This document shows, one piece after another, positions 43,479 through 53,377 of a DNA stretch of 64,000 nucleotides. The DNA is from Isoetes taiwanensis (Eukaryota > Streptophyta > Lycopodiopsida > Isoetales > Isoetaceae), in NCBI GenBank assembly GCA_021234155.1, contig JAJEKV010000305.1, forward strand, positions 298,303 through 362,302, given 5' to 3'. Positions within the stretch are counted from its first letter, which is position 1. Each line of letters begins with the position of its first letter. Both the position numbers and the translations under genes were made by a program. The notes beneath the pieces are model-generated. The model searched no databases. It was given only the letters and a program-made list of their open reading frames with translations, and was not told the origin of the DNA.

Positions 43479-44205
43479 ATGACACGAAGTGGCAAAGCAA
43501 AAGGTTCTTCCCCAGAAAAGGGGAAACCTTTCACTGAATATGAAGAGGATTCAGCAGCGATTCTAGGCATTCTGCAGGACATACAAAAGCAAATGGGAGG
43601 TCTCCAAAAAGAAGTCTCAGAACTGAAAAAAACGGTGGAAGAATTGGTCCTCCAGAATGCTGAACTGAAAAGACAAAATGTGGAAATGCAGACTTCAATG
43701 GGTAAAGAACCCAGCATATTATCGGAGGATAAATGGCATATGCAGTTAGAAGAACTGCAAGGGAAGTTGTCCAATGCGGTAACTGAAGCAGCAAGAGCAC
43801 AACAAGAAATGGCCGAATCAGAGAAAATTGAGCAACAAGCTAAAGCTAGAAATCTGAAAATATCTGGTATCCCGGAATCAGAAGTTGAAGACCTAACTCA
43901 GGTGCTCCATCATTTCTTCTCTGATACTATGCATTTACACGAGCCGGGGTTTGTAAATGGTAAACGCCTTGGGCGGTAAAATGTTCCAAATAGAGCAATT
44001 CTTGTCAAATTCAAGACCACAGAAGTAAAAGAAAGAATCTTGGCAAATAGAAGCGCCCTTAAGGGACAGAAAATTTGGTCAGACGGTCAGACCATGATTT
44101 AACCCAGGCTCAACAGGAGCTCAGAAGAAGAGAATGGGAAAAAGTAAAAGCTGCTAGAGATTCTGGCATAATAGCTTATTTGGATAGAGCAGGGAAGGCG
44201 TAATC
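43479..44205 (+). pseudogene. LINE ORF1 (coiled coil + RRM-like), frameshifted
   Basis: The first frame, 43,479-43,979, has a heptad-rich coiled coil (IQKQMGGLQKEVSELKKTVE, LVLQNAELKRQNVEMQ) followed by ARNLKISGIPESEVEDLTQV, the start of an L1-ORF1-like RNA-binding fold. After a frame change, RAILVKFKTTEVKERILANR and LKGQKIWSDGQTM continue the RNA-binding domain, then another frame change leads to AQQELRRREWEKVKAARDSG. This matches ORF1 proteins that coat LINE RNA. The distance to ORF2 is short. Confidence 0.75.
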
Positions 44206-44238
44206 ACAAAAAGGTAAAAAGCATAGGGAACCCGAACC

Positions 44239-45067
44239 TTGAAGGTTCTTGTCTGGAATGTCAGAGGAGCAAATGAGGCGAGGTTACATGCATCAAATGA
44301 AATTTGGAAAAATCAAGATCTTGTGCTAATGTGTGAGACATGGCAACACCAATTCAATTCGTTACCACAAATGGATAATTTCCAATTAATTGGCACAGCA
44401 TGGAACGAAAAGACTACAACAAAAGGAAGAGGTCATGGCGGCTTAGCAGCATACATCAGAAAAGATCTTGCACATCTGGTTAGTTTGCAGTCTAAGCATG
44501 AGTTTAACAGCTAATGGATCAAACTCTCATTGCATCAACGCCATATTTAATCTGCCACCTGCACCAGTAAAAAGCAGCATAAAGCAGAAGCATGACAGTG
44601 AAAGCGTCTTTAGCTCATTAAGTAACGATATCAGAGCATATCAAGCGCTGGGTGAGATCCTTTTGGTTGGAGATTTCAATGCAAGAACAGCTAATATGCA
44701 ATCAGTGACCTATGACACATCGAATGATCTCTTACTGGACGAATCACATGATGTCTCCTTCACACGTAACTCTGCAGACCTTGGTACCAATCAGCAAGGC
44801 TCACAATTGTTGGAACTTGGGACAGTATGTGATCTAAAGATCCTAAACGGGATAGCAAAGTATCCAAGCTCAGCTGCAAACACTTGCTTTACATACATAG
44901 GAGCTTCGGTAGTGGACTATGCTCTTGCCAAAGACCCAAACATAATTCACTCTTTTGCAATTGGAGAGAAGGCACCAGAATCAGACACGTTCCATTGCTC
45001 TTGGAGATTCAGATGCAAAACCATGAGAAGCCTGATGCATATAAAAGACAGCCCAGATTCAAAATAG
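44239..45067 (+). pseudogene. LINE ORF2, endonuclease domain
   Basis: Starts with LKVLVWNVRGANEARLHASN (N residue of the APE fold), DLVLMCETWQ (E residue), RGHGGLAAYIRK, then after a frameshift GEILLVGDFNARTA (GDFN box), and later ASVVDYALAKDP (D-Y box). The catalytic order is intact but split over two frames. The true start codon is uncertain; the frame is open from just upstream of 44,239. Confidence 0.85.
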
Positions 45068-45443
45068 ATTATAAGAAGAGCGAAGCATACAAAAAGCGTT
45101 TAGACGAGAAGTAGAAGGCGCCGATTGGCAGGATAACGTTGAGCAGGACTCAAGGCTCATATCAAGTTTTATTGCAGCAGCAGCACATGAAATTTTTGGC
45201 CAAACAAAGAGCAATTGCAGGCGAAAACCGTGTAATAGCTGGTGGGATTTAGAATGCAAGGAAGCGAGATCAAAGCTCCCACAGGGATGCATTAAGAAGC
45301 CACGATGGTATAGGAATTTGCTAAGAAGCAAACAGAGAGCCTTCATGCATAAGAAACAGGAAGATTTAAGTAGAAGTCTATCTAAAAATCCCAAAGCCTT
45401 TTGGAATACGATCTAGAAGAAACCAGCTCAACATAGTCTAAAT

Positions 45444-46994
45444 ATGGATGACCTTGCACAACTAGTTAATTCAGTATATAATTGCCCAGAAGCAAACAGC
45501 ATGGCGACAGTAGAATGTAAAGAGGACATCTTTACAGTAGAAGATATCAGTTTTGCTCTTAAACACATGGCTAATGGGAAGGCACCCGATCTGGAGGGCC
45601 TATGTATAGAGTTATTGAAAGGGAGCAGCAAAAAGACATTGCAAATAATAACAGACATGCTGAATCAGGCAGTAAAGAATGGTCTTCCAGAGGCTTGGAA
45701 ACTAAATAGGGTCCACCCGATCCATAAATCAGGAGACAAAATGAATGCAAGTAATTATAGGGCCATCCTAATAGGAAGCACCTTTTCCAAGTTGTTAGGA
45801 TCGCTCTTGGAGAAAAAATTGAGCGCATATACAGAAGAGCATGGCTTGAGATCATTGTACCAGGCTAGTTTCAGGCAAAACCATAGCACATTAGACCATG
45901 CTCTTGCATTAAGGGTCTTGATTGAAAGGGCTAAAAGGCCAAGGAATGCATTATTTATTGGATTCATAGATTTTACAAAAGCATCTGATAAAGTGCCTAG
46001 AAAAGATTTAGGAGAACGAATGGAGCAGTTGAATATCTCTCAATCAATCAGAGGGGCAGTATCCAAATTATATGCGGAAGTAAAAGTGAAACTATCCAGG
46101 GATATGGACTTGGAAATTCACAGCACCATAGGAGTCCGTCAAGGGTGTCCATTATCACCCACTCTCTTCGGATTGTATATTGATGAACTCGATGCATGGC
46201 CGAAAGAGAATAATCGGGCAGGTACCCGGTTGGGAGATTACGTAGTCCAGTTGCTATTGTATGCTGATGACGTAGTACTCATTGCGGATAAAAAGGAAGG
46301 GCTGCAGGCACATCTCGACAGAGTGGCACTCTTTTGCAAAGCAAGGCATATGCAGGTAAATTTGACAAAATCAAAAATCATGGTTGTAGGCATTTACGAC
46401 AGACCAACTTTCTACTATCAAGGAGAGGAGCTCGAGACAGTAGAATGCTTTAAGTATTTGGGCATTGATTTTTCAGCCAAGTATTCATGGATAGAATGCA
46501 TCAAAAGACGTGTAACAGGAGGCAAGGCGGCTCTTTTCAGCATGCTCTCGAAGTGTCATAATGCATCTCTTCAGCAATGGGGGCCCAAAAAACTTTTATT
46601 TAGAACTTTGGTGCAGACGGTAGTGCTCTATGGAGCACCGATCTGGGGGCCTGGCGCAACAAGCAAGTATTGGCAACAGATAGAGCAAGTATTGAAGCTA
46701 TTCATAAGAGAGGAGTTGGGCGTTAAGGCACAAACACCATATGCAATCCTATTGGCAGAAACCAGGTTAATTCCGCTAGAAGCAGAAGCCCTCTTCCAGA
46801 CTATAAACTTTGTAAATCGGGTGTGGCAGCAGAATGATGAGAGGCTTTCAAGGCAAGCATTGCTGCATTCTATGGACTCAGGGTGGTATAAGGATGTACT
46901 GAATTGGGCAGGACGATGGGGGATAGATTTAGCGAGCTGGCCTGACACGGAAGATGGTGCTAGAGATCTCATACAAAAAAAGGCACTGGAATGA
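45444..46994 (+). CDS. LINE ORF2, reverse transcriptase block
   Basis: Open for 516 codons. RT motifs in order: NGKAPDLEGLCIELLK, NASNYRAILIGSTFSKLLGS, FIDFTKASDKVPR (first catalytic D), STIGVRQGCPLSPTLFGLYI, LLLYADDVVLIADK (catalytic YADD), LTKSKIMVVG, FKYLGIDFS (thumb). All catalytic residues are present. Upstream linker and endonuclease lie in other frames, so the whole ORF2 is not continuous. The motif set GVRQGCPLSPTLFGLYIDEL differs from plant L1. Confidence 0.9.
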   Translation: MDDLAQLVNSVYNCPEANSMATVECKEDIFTVEDISFALKHMANGKAPDLEGLCIELLKGSSKKTLQIITDMLNQAVKNGLPEAWKLNRVHPIHKSGDKMNASNYRAILIGSTFSKLLGSLLEKKLSAYTEEHGLRSLYQASFRQNHSTLDHALALRVLIERAKRPRNALFIGFIDFTKASDKVPRKDLGERMEQLNISQSIRGAVSKLYAEVKVKLSRDMDLEIHSTIGVRQGCPLSPTLFGLYIDELDAWPKENNRAGTRLGDYVVQLLLYADDVVLIADKKEGLQAHLDRVALFCKARHMQVNLTKSKIMVVGIYDRPTFYYQGEELETVECFKYLGIDFSAKYSWIECIKRRVTGGKAALFSMLSKCHNASLQQWGPKKLLFRTLVQTVVLYGAPIWGPGATSKYWQQIEQVLKLFIREELGVKAQTPYAILLAETRLIPLEAEALFQTINFVNRVWQQNDERLSRQALLHSMDSGWYKDVLNWAGRWGIDLASWPDTEDGARDLIQKKALE

Positions 46995-47396
46995 ATATGG
47001 CTAAAAAAAGGTACCATAATGACCTTTTATTCCACTGAAATAAATCCGATGCTCACATATACGGATCAGCACTATGTAAGAGCACACATTCCCTTGTTCT
47101 TGAGGAAAATAATAGCACGCTATAGAACATGCTCACATCATTTAAATATTGAGACAGGGAGATGGGCTTCTGTTGCACGAGATGAAAGAATATGTACTTT
47201 ATGTGACTGGCACGAGGTTGAAGATGAGCAGCATGTCCTATTGGATTGTTCAGCATACCAAGACATTAGAGCAAAATTCCACATAGATGCAAACAATTTA
47301 TATATGCTGTTTGATATGGATCCTTCAAGTTTAGGTCCATATCTTAAATCGGTAGAATCACACCGAGATTTATTGATAAAAGTAAATACTCTGTAA
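46995..47396 (+). pseudogene. LINE ORF2 C-terminus with zinc knuckle
   Basis: Follows the RT block after a stop and frame change. Carries ERICTLCDWHEVEDEQHVLL then DCSAYQDIRAKF, a C-x2-C-x(8-10)-H-x4-C type knuckle found at the C-terminus of many LINE ORF2 proteins. Ends at TAA 47,396, about 55 bp before the CAATA tail. Confidence 0.8.
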
Positions 47397-47462
47397 TTAT
47401 GCCTCCATAACCTTCAAGGTTCGACGGAGCATGATCAATACAATACAATACAATAATTCTCT

Positions 47463-48209
47463 CCAAATTTCCTTTTATGTGCAGTTACAAAAACCTCAAT
47501 ATCTAATTGAAAATTCCATAATCAATTTCTTACCACGATGCACAATTCTATTTCTTGCTTTTCAAATATTCCACAGGGCATTGAACATGATAATATTAAC
47601 AAAGGAATCATTATTTTGAATATATCTCAACAAATTTCCTTGATTGTCAACATGAAAATACTCACCGAATTTATTATAAAACCAAGTCCAGAATTGAGCA
47701 ATTTTAGGACATTTGAAGATATGCTCCATGGTTTCCATCTGAGAACAATGAGATTGGCAAGCAGGAGAAATAATTGGAGTTCTTAGAGAAAGGAAAATAA
47801 GATTTGGAACACTTTTCTGGGCTATCAACCAAATGAAGAAATTTACCTTTAGAGGACAATAAGAATTCCATATGTTATTAAACAAAGATTTGCACTCCTC
47901 CTCAAAAATGGACCATTTATATTGAGCTTTGACAGGGATATTCTTGCAATTCAGTCTGGCATAAACAGAGCTAACCTTATATCTTATATTTCCATTAATC
48001 TTCCATGTGAGGCCATTGTCACAATTTGTCAGATTAGTAAAATGCATCAAGATATTCTTGAGATGAAGGAAGATCATTTTATCACTTGAGGTACCATGGA
48101 TCAGCTTTCTAAGATTAGTCCACAAAATGATATGACCATTCCTGTATAGATCTTTAATGTGAATAATACCTTTATCAAACCATTTCCTATAAGTTTTAGG
48201 ATGCTTCAA
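47463..48209 (-). pseudogene. L1-type LINE ORF2 C-terminal domain
   Basis: Minus frame (215 codons plus a tail in another frame) with WKINGNIRYKVSSVYARLN, YCPLKVNFFIWLIAQKSVPN and CQSHCSQMETMEHIFKC, the zf-RVT of plant L1 elements, then FNALWNI and, after a stop, KARNRIVHRGKK. It continues to the nested LINE junction at 47,463. Confidence 0.85.
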
Positions 48210-48324
48210 AACAAGAACCTGACCATTACAGTCATTGAAGATAGGAGACCAGAATAAGGAAGAGTACTATGATGATCTTAAATTTCAGAGCCATGAAAGC
48301 ATTGATGCACAACATTCCAAGCCT

Positions 48325-48732
48325 TTAGGATGTTACACATAAGAGGAGAAGTATTGGCACTAGGATGAAGAACATTAAAAACAGAATTAGGGAGGCAATG
48401 TTTATCCTATTGCCCAATTTCATATCCCAACTTGGAGTCTTATTAATGTCACCAGAGATAATCCAATCAATAGAAGGTTGAGAGCTAATCCAAGAATTAA
48501 TATCTGGCCATAAGATTTCTTTATCCTTAGGATTGGTAGGAGCATAAATGTTAATCACTCCAAAAGTAGAATTAATTGAAGAAGCTCCAGGGTAGATCCA
48601 GTCAGCTAAGCTAGAGCTTTCAAATTTAGGAAGCTTGGTTTCTTGAAGCAGAATAATGTCAGCTTTGTAATGCCTTAGTTGAGAAATAATTCTTCTTCTC
48701 TTTACAGAGCCTTTCACCCCTCTCACTTTCAC
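48325..48732 (-). pseudogene. L1-type LINE ORF2 endonuclease
   Basis: Minus frame with RRRIISQLRHYKADIILLQE (E residue in LLQET), FGVINIYAPTNPKDKEILW and DWIISGDINKTPSW where the usual GDFN reads GDIN. The frame ends soon after and RT is deleted. Confidence 0.82.
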
Positions 48733-48791
48733 GGCAATATAAAATAGGTGAGAGGATAAAAATAAGAAAAGGATAACAGAAGACAGAAAGA

Positions 48792-51266
48792 CTATCTTCT
48801 TCTTTTCTGTTTACTTCTAGTATTCCCTGCAGGTGTTTTATGGAGATAAGAGAGAGGTTCAACAAGAGATGAAGTTTTCTTTTTTGATTTTTTGCCTCTT
48901 TTTTTGTTATTGACAGAAGTGCTACTTATAAGATAACTATATTTACTCCAATTCTCCTTGTCACTACCATAATCTGTGTCAGAGGTACCCCCAGGGATGA
49001 ATTCAAACACATTAACAACATTCTCATTAGAAGTAACATTACTAGAGTTATAAAAGAGAGGTACTTGCCTGGGAGGTTTGATTGCATTACTGCATCCTAA
49101 TGGTAGAGTCGAGGTCTGAGTAGCAGGACATTCTTTGGAGCAATTATAAGCAGAAACATTTGACAAATTTTCTTCTTCTGTACTTACTTGATCTGATGTT
49201 TCTTTGACAATATCTGTCAAAACAGCACTATCTGTTTCTCCATTCTCATTACCAAACTTAACCCCTTGATTGTTGATTCCTGATAGGAGCCCATCTTGAA
49301 GTGTAGCAAGCTGCTCTGCAATTTCTTTGGAAATAAGAGAAGAAAGGGTAGATGATGGAGAAGGCATATGAGATAAACAATTAGGGAATCTGAGTGAGGT
49401 TGTTGGCAAGGGATGGAAATATCTCTATTGACCATGGAATTATCAAGGTTATCTAGGTTTGCTTTGCTGCTCAATAAAAGATCTAAATCTTGATCAACAT
49501 TTAAGCTAGCAAGTACCTCAAATTGGTTGGAACAACCAATTTTATCTTCAGACTTGTCTTCAAATTTGTTAATCATTAGGATCTTTGTTTTTGCTGATGC
49601 AGATGGAGCAGGAACATTTGTTTCAGTTTCTTTATTAGAAACTAGCAGAGCTTCAGAAATATTGATTGTGGAAGCCTTCATAGGATTAAAGCAAGTATTT
49701 GCATGTGATCTGGTCTCTGCATTGACTGTTTAAGAGATATCCCTTATTGCAACCACACCTTCAAGTTTCTTGGCCATAGCATTTTCTGTTGCTTGATCAC
49801 AATTTTTAGTCCGAGCAAATGTTACAGTCCCAAACTTTTTTACATTTCCATGTCCTCGAGATAAAACTTCATCACATATTTTAAGACCTTTGAATACGGC
49901 TGGTTGACGACTATGGGAATTTTTCCTTTCACGACTATTATAGCTTTTATTAAGTAATGGAACATTCTTACCCTTTGTTTGAAGAGGAAAGTCTATCAGA
50001 GAATAAGACTGCAGCTTTAGATTTACTTTAGTATCTGCAATGACCTAGTTAAGCCTAATATGTAGATCATCTATGTGAGATTCCTTAGCTTGCATGGGAG
50101 ACTTTCCCTAATCCTTTGCCTTGTCATAAAATTGCAGAACCTTAACCCCTGAGAATCTGTTAGCATCAGAAGCAACCTATTGATAGTGTTCAGAATTATC
50201 CATGATCTCTTTATGCTGATGATCTATACCCTGTCTCTTCAATTGATTGTTTCTAATTCTCTTCTACTTCCATTCACTCTTGTCCATTGAAAACTTTTGT
50301 TGATGTTATTTTTCTTATAATCTGATATTGTCGATGTAGAAGTTACAGATTTATCATTCACTTTAGCAATGTAATTTACATTTGTGTCGCCAGAAGGATG
50401 AATGAAGTCATTAGGCTTATCACTCTGAACCATATTCCATGTAGAAGAAGTAGGGTGAGAAATTCCACGTAGAGTATTATTATTCTCAGAAACTTCTTCC
50501 TTAGAGATAATACATTTGTCAATTCAAACAATTGTGGCAATGAGGAGGCAAGTCAGGCCATCTCAAGGATAGATGAGATTTTCGGCCAAAATCATCAGAG
50601 AATGGAATGGATGTGGGAATGTTCTTGGAGAGGTCAAGTTAGACATAGGCTCTTGGAGACTTGGAGGGAGAATATTCAGTGGAAACATAATTGCCAATGG
50701 AATTGAAGAGTAGTTTGAAACATTCTTCATTCCAATAAATAGGATTCAGGCCATGAAAAGTGGTTGAAGCAACACATAAACTATCCAGGCTATCAGAGTT
50801 CAATTTTGAATCCCATTTCAGGAATGACAATTGATAAGATTCAAAGGAAAAAAGGTCCCTGCTTAAGAAAGAAACTAGCAGTTATTTGGATACCACATTC
50901 AACCATAATATAAAGGTAGTTTAACCAGTACATGTCATTGATAAGGATACCCTTATATAGGCTGAGGCAGAAAGACCATAATTTTTCAAGCTGGATACCA
51001 CTTTTTGTAACTTTAATAAGAATAGCAGTATCTAAGAGAATAGACATTTTAGCATGAACTGAAGGAAGAACTAAAGAAATACCATGATAGAACTTTTGTT
51101 TGCTCCCTTCAATTGGACGAAGTTCCTTCAGAGCAGCATCATAGGTGTCATCAGATTGAATCTCAACAGAAGGTTTCGTGACCCCATAAGGAAGTGGAAT
51201 TTGGGTAGCAGGATCAAGCAAAGGTAGACGCCCCCACATATTTGGATCTTTAGAAAATTGTCCCAA
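48792..51266 (-). pseudogene. L1-type LINE ORF1
   Basis: Fragments at 51,266-50,841 (PYGVTKPSVEIQSDDTYDAA, HAKMSILLDTAILIKVTKSG), 50,830-50,639 (SLCVASTTFHGLNPIYWNEE, a DUF4283-like end), 50,433-50,239, and 49,681-48,792 (Ser/Asn-rich with KKRGKKSKKKTS near the end). This is the N-terminal RNA-binding domain followed by a low-complexity tail, as in plant L1 ORF1. Stops and frameshifts separate the pieces. Confidence 0.7.
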
Positions 51267-51299
51267 ATGAGTCTTGAAGGTTTTTTTGGGATTTTGATG

Positions 51300-51541
51300 A
51301 AATGAGCAGATTGCTCAATCCTCGTGTGGGCGAGATAGATAGATAGTAGTTTTTAACGCCACGCCACCAAAATCCAAGACATGTGACCACACCACAAATT
51401 GCTCGGTTGGGCCCCCCCCCAACCACCTTTTAAATGAGCTGGAATTTGACCCCCAACAAGAATGAAAAAGATTACGGACGGCTCAACTCGAGACCACATT
51501 GCTAAGGAACTAGTGTGTTACCACTAGACCAAACGCCCAGA
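51300..51541 (-). mobile_element. tRNA-derived SINE-like element
   Basis: Minus strand starting near 51,541 reads GGGCGTTTGGTCTAGTGGTA then ACACACTAG (A-box-like TCTAGTGGTAAC) and, about 35 nt on, GTGGTCTCGAGTTGAGCC (B-box-like GGTCTCGAGTT). It is followed by an unrelated body, including a C run at 51,411-51,420, and ends near CAAAATCCCAAAAAAACC. This is the arrangement of plant pol III SINEs. It lies next to the 5' end of the L1-type LINE. No clear target duplication. Confidence 0.6.
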
Positions 51542-51545
51542 GAAG

Positions 51546-52669
51546 AAAAAGCATGAAGCAGAGGTAAAAACTTAGGTAATATAATTTTTATTTTCCATAA
51601 GAAAATGCTCAGAAGGAAGCAACAAAGGGCAAATTAAATGCAGAGAAGAGAAATTGTAGAAAAGGAAGGAAGAAAAGGGAAAATTGGAGGGGAAAAGAGG
51701 AAGATCAAGAACCTATCTATGAATGAGAAATCTGGAAGACCCCCTCAAAGCCAAAATCTCAGACATATGAATTCGTTAATTGCCTGAAAATTCTCCTATA
51801 TCCGCTTTCGAGTACAATTTTACAGTGATTTTAGAGTCCACCCAGTCACAATATACTCAAAGAACAGCACTAGCTTCTAGATTCTTGGATCCAATGAATT
51901 CATCTAACCAAGAATCAATGATTTGAATTTCAAATTGTTCACAACCTGGGATAAAGGAGTACTCTAAGCGAAAATTTTTATGTGGAAAGGATCTCCTGTA
52001 GATAAGAGAATTCCACAAATCGGATGAAGGGCCTTCAAGAAAACCACAGATCAGTCTATTTTCTTGTTTTATAATTGCAAAAAATTTGGTATCCTACCTA
52101 TCCATAGGCAAAAAATTTGGTATCTATTGGTATCCTAAATTCATCAAGATGCTAGCCTCTACAAGGCTAGCTTGCAGTTCGATTGAATTCGGCTGTCAAT
52201 CAGATCAATTCGTGGTGTTTCTCTCTTGAAATTGGCAAGAAAATTTTTTGAACAAAAAAGGGGGGTAAAGACAAAAAAGTCAAGATTTTGGGCGCTCTCT
52301 CTCATGGTACTCCTGCTTGGCCTACAATTTGATCCCATATCCCCGCTAGCTCTACTTAAACTTATGCCTGAATCAACTTGAAGAGTCGGGGCACGGATTT
52401 AGGCGTTTACATCTTCTAGAATAACGGCTACCACCGCCCACCACCCAAATGGGTAGCAGAGGAAAGGAAAATTTGTCTAATTATATTTCAAAGTTTTTCC
52501 CTTATATTTTTTTGGCCAGATTATAATTTTCTGATCCCAAAATTTTGCTATTCTGCCGGATTTAAATATCCATGAGCGGCCAGAAGGAAGAGGATACCCA
52601 CTCCAAAAACATTTTAAATAAGTAGATATTGTAATGTTTTTAACTTCAATCTTTTTTTTTTTGTGGCAG
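51546..52669. other. No gene recognised; intron of the following gene?
   Basis: AT-rich non-coding sequence upstream of the exon at 52,670. May include an intron of that gene. The phrase GAAGAGTCGGG..GGATTTAGGC near 52,380 resembles one near 42,100. Confidence 0.4.
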
Positions 52670-52972
52670 CAATGGGTGGCCAGGATCTGGTGCCAAAAGT
52701 TAACAATGTAATAAAGGAAGGTAGTCCCAAAAAAGATAAAACTTTGTAACACTATATTCTTTTCCTTCTTATACTTCTTTTCCTTACTTTGTTTTTTTTT
52801 TACAGTTGAGATTGTTTCTACTATAAATGGTGGAAAACTTGCTGATGGAAAGAAAGAGGATGCAACAAGTGAAGAGGATGTGATTCCGGACCCTGACATA
52901 ACAATTGACCAGGATGATTGGGCTATTGAATTGAAGAAATATCAGGCCCTTGCATCCAAGATTAATAATTGA
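52670..52972 (+). CDS. Last two exons of an unidentified gene
   Basis: An internal exon 52670-52720 follows a polypyrimidine tract and GTGGCAG acceptor and ends GGAAG|GTAGTC. The last exon starts at 52806 after TTTTTTACAG and ends with TGA at 52970-52972. The phases match (a valine codon is split across the junction). The joined C-terminus includes DLVPKVNNVIKEVEIVSTIN and an acidic stretch ending DDWAIELKKYQALASKINN. Good splice signals and reading frame support a real gene, but I do not recognise the family. Upstream exons are not identified. Confidence 0.5.
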
Positions 52973-53377
52973 GATCTGCTGCACTGCTGAAAGACTGCTA
53001 AAATCCACTTTGTATCAAATACTTATGGGCATAAAGCATTTTGTAACATAGTCCACACTTGGACCTTTTTGTAAATGAATGTTCAATAGTTCAATGGTCT
53101 ATTTCCAATGTTTAATGGTTTCACTTTATTTCTTTTTGTTCTAATTCCAATACAAGTTCAAATTCAATGGTTTCAAAGAATGAATATATTGGTAAAATTG
53201 TGCTCAAACTTAGTTTTTCAATTCTTCCTTTTCAACTTTTCTTGCATCTTTGTTCACCTTTTCCTTTTCACCCTTTTTGTTGGTTTACTGCTGTCTTTTG
53301 CTTTTTTGCTCTTGTTTTTCAATTCTTTTTTCACTATTTTTCTTACTTGTCTTGCATGTGACCTTGTTTGCAATCCT
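52973..53377. other. 3' flank, T-rich
   Basis: Contains the likely 3' UTR of the preceding exon and a T-rich stretch (53,200-53,377). No separate feature seen. Confidence 0.4.

Larger units (their letters stand above)
43054..47452 (+). mobile_element. Non-L1 LINE with CAATA-repeat tail
   Basis: Flanked by ATAATTCTCT at 43044-43053 and 47453-47462. Encodes ORF1 (coiled coil plus RRM-like) and ORF2 (endonuclease, RT, C-terminal zinc knuckle) on plus. The 3' end is not poly(A) but (ACAAT)n, ATACAATACAATACAAT. The RT sequence is unlike plant L1 elements. Frameshifts are present in ORF1, at the endonuclease-to-linker transition and near the end of ORF2, but the 516-codon RT block is open. Confidence 0.85.
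42487..51290 (-). mobile_element. L1-type LINE, interrupted by a second LINE
   Basis: On minus, from the right: ORF1 fragments (51.27-48.79 kb), endonuclease (48.73-48.33 kb), C-terminal zf-RVT (48.21-47.46 kb), then an interruption by a plus-strand LINE, then the 3' end (43,053-42,487) finishing in a poly(A) tail seen as T's at 42487-42498. The palm of RT is deleted between 48,325 and 48,210. Continuity across the nested LINE is supported by the 10-bp duplication ATAATTCTCT at its ends. Confidence 0.75.

Noticed and set aside
51340-51352. GATAGATAGATAGTAG as a minus-strand Helitron 5' end paired with the end at 24,484
   Set aside because: It is 27 kb away, lies inside the SINE-like element, and is simple sequence; no supporting junction.
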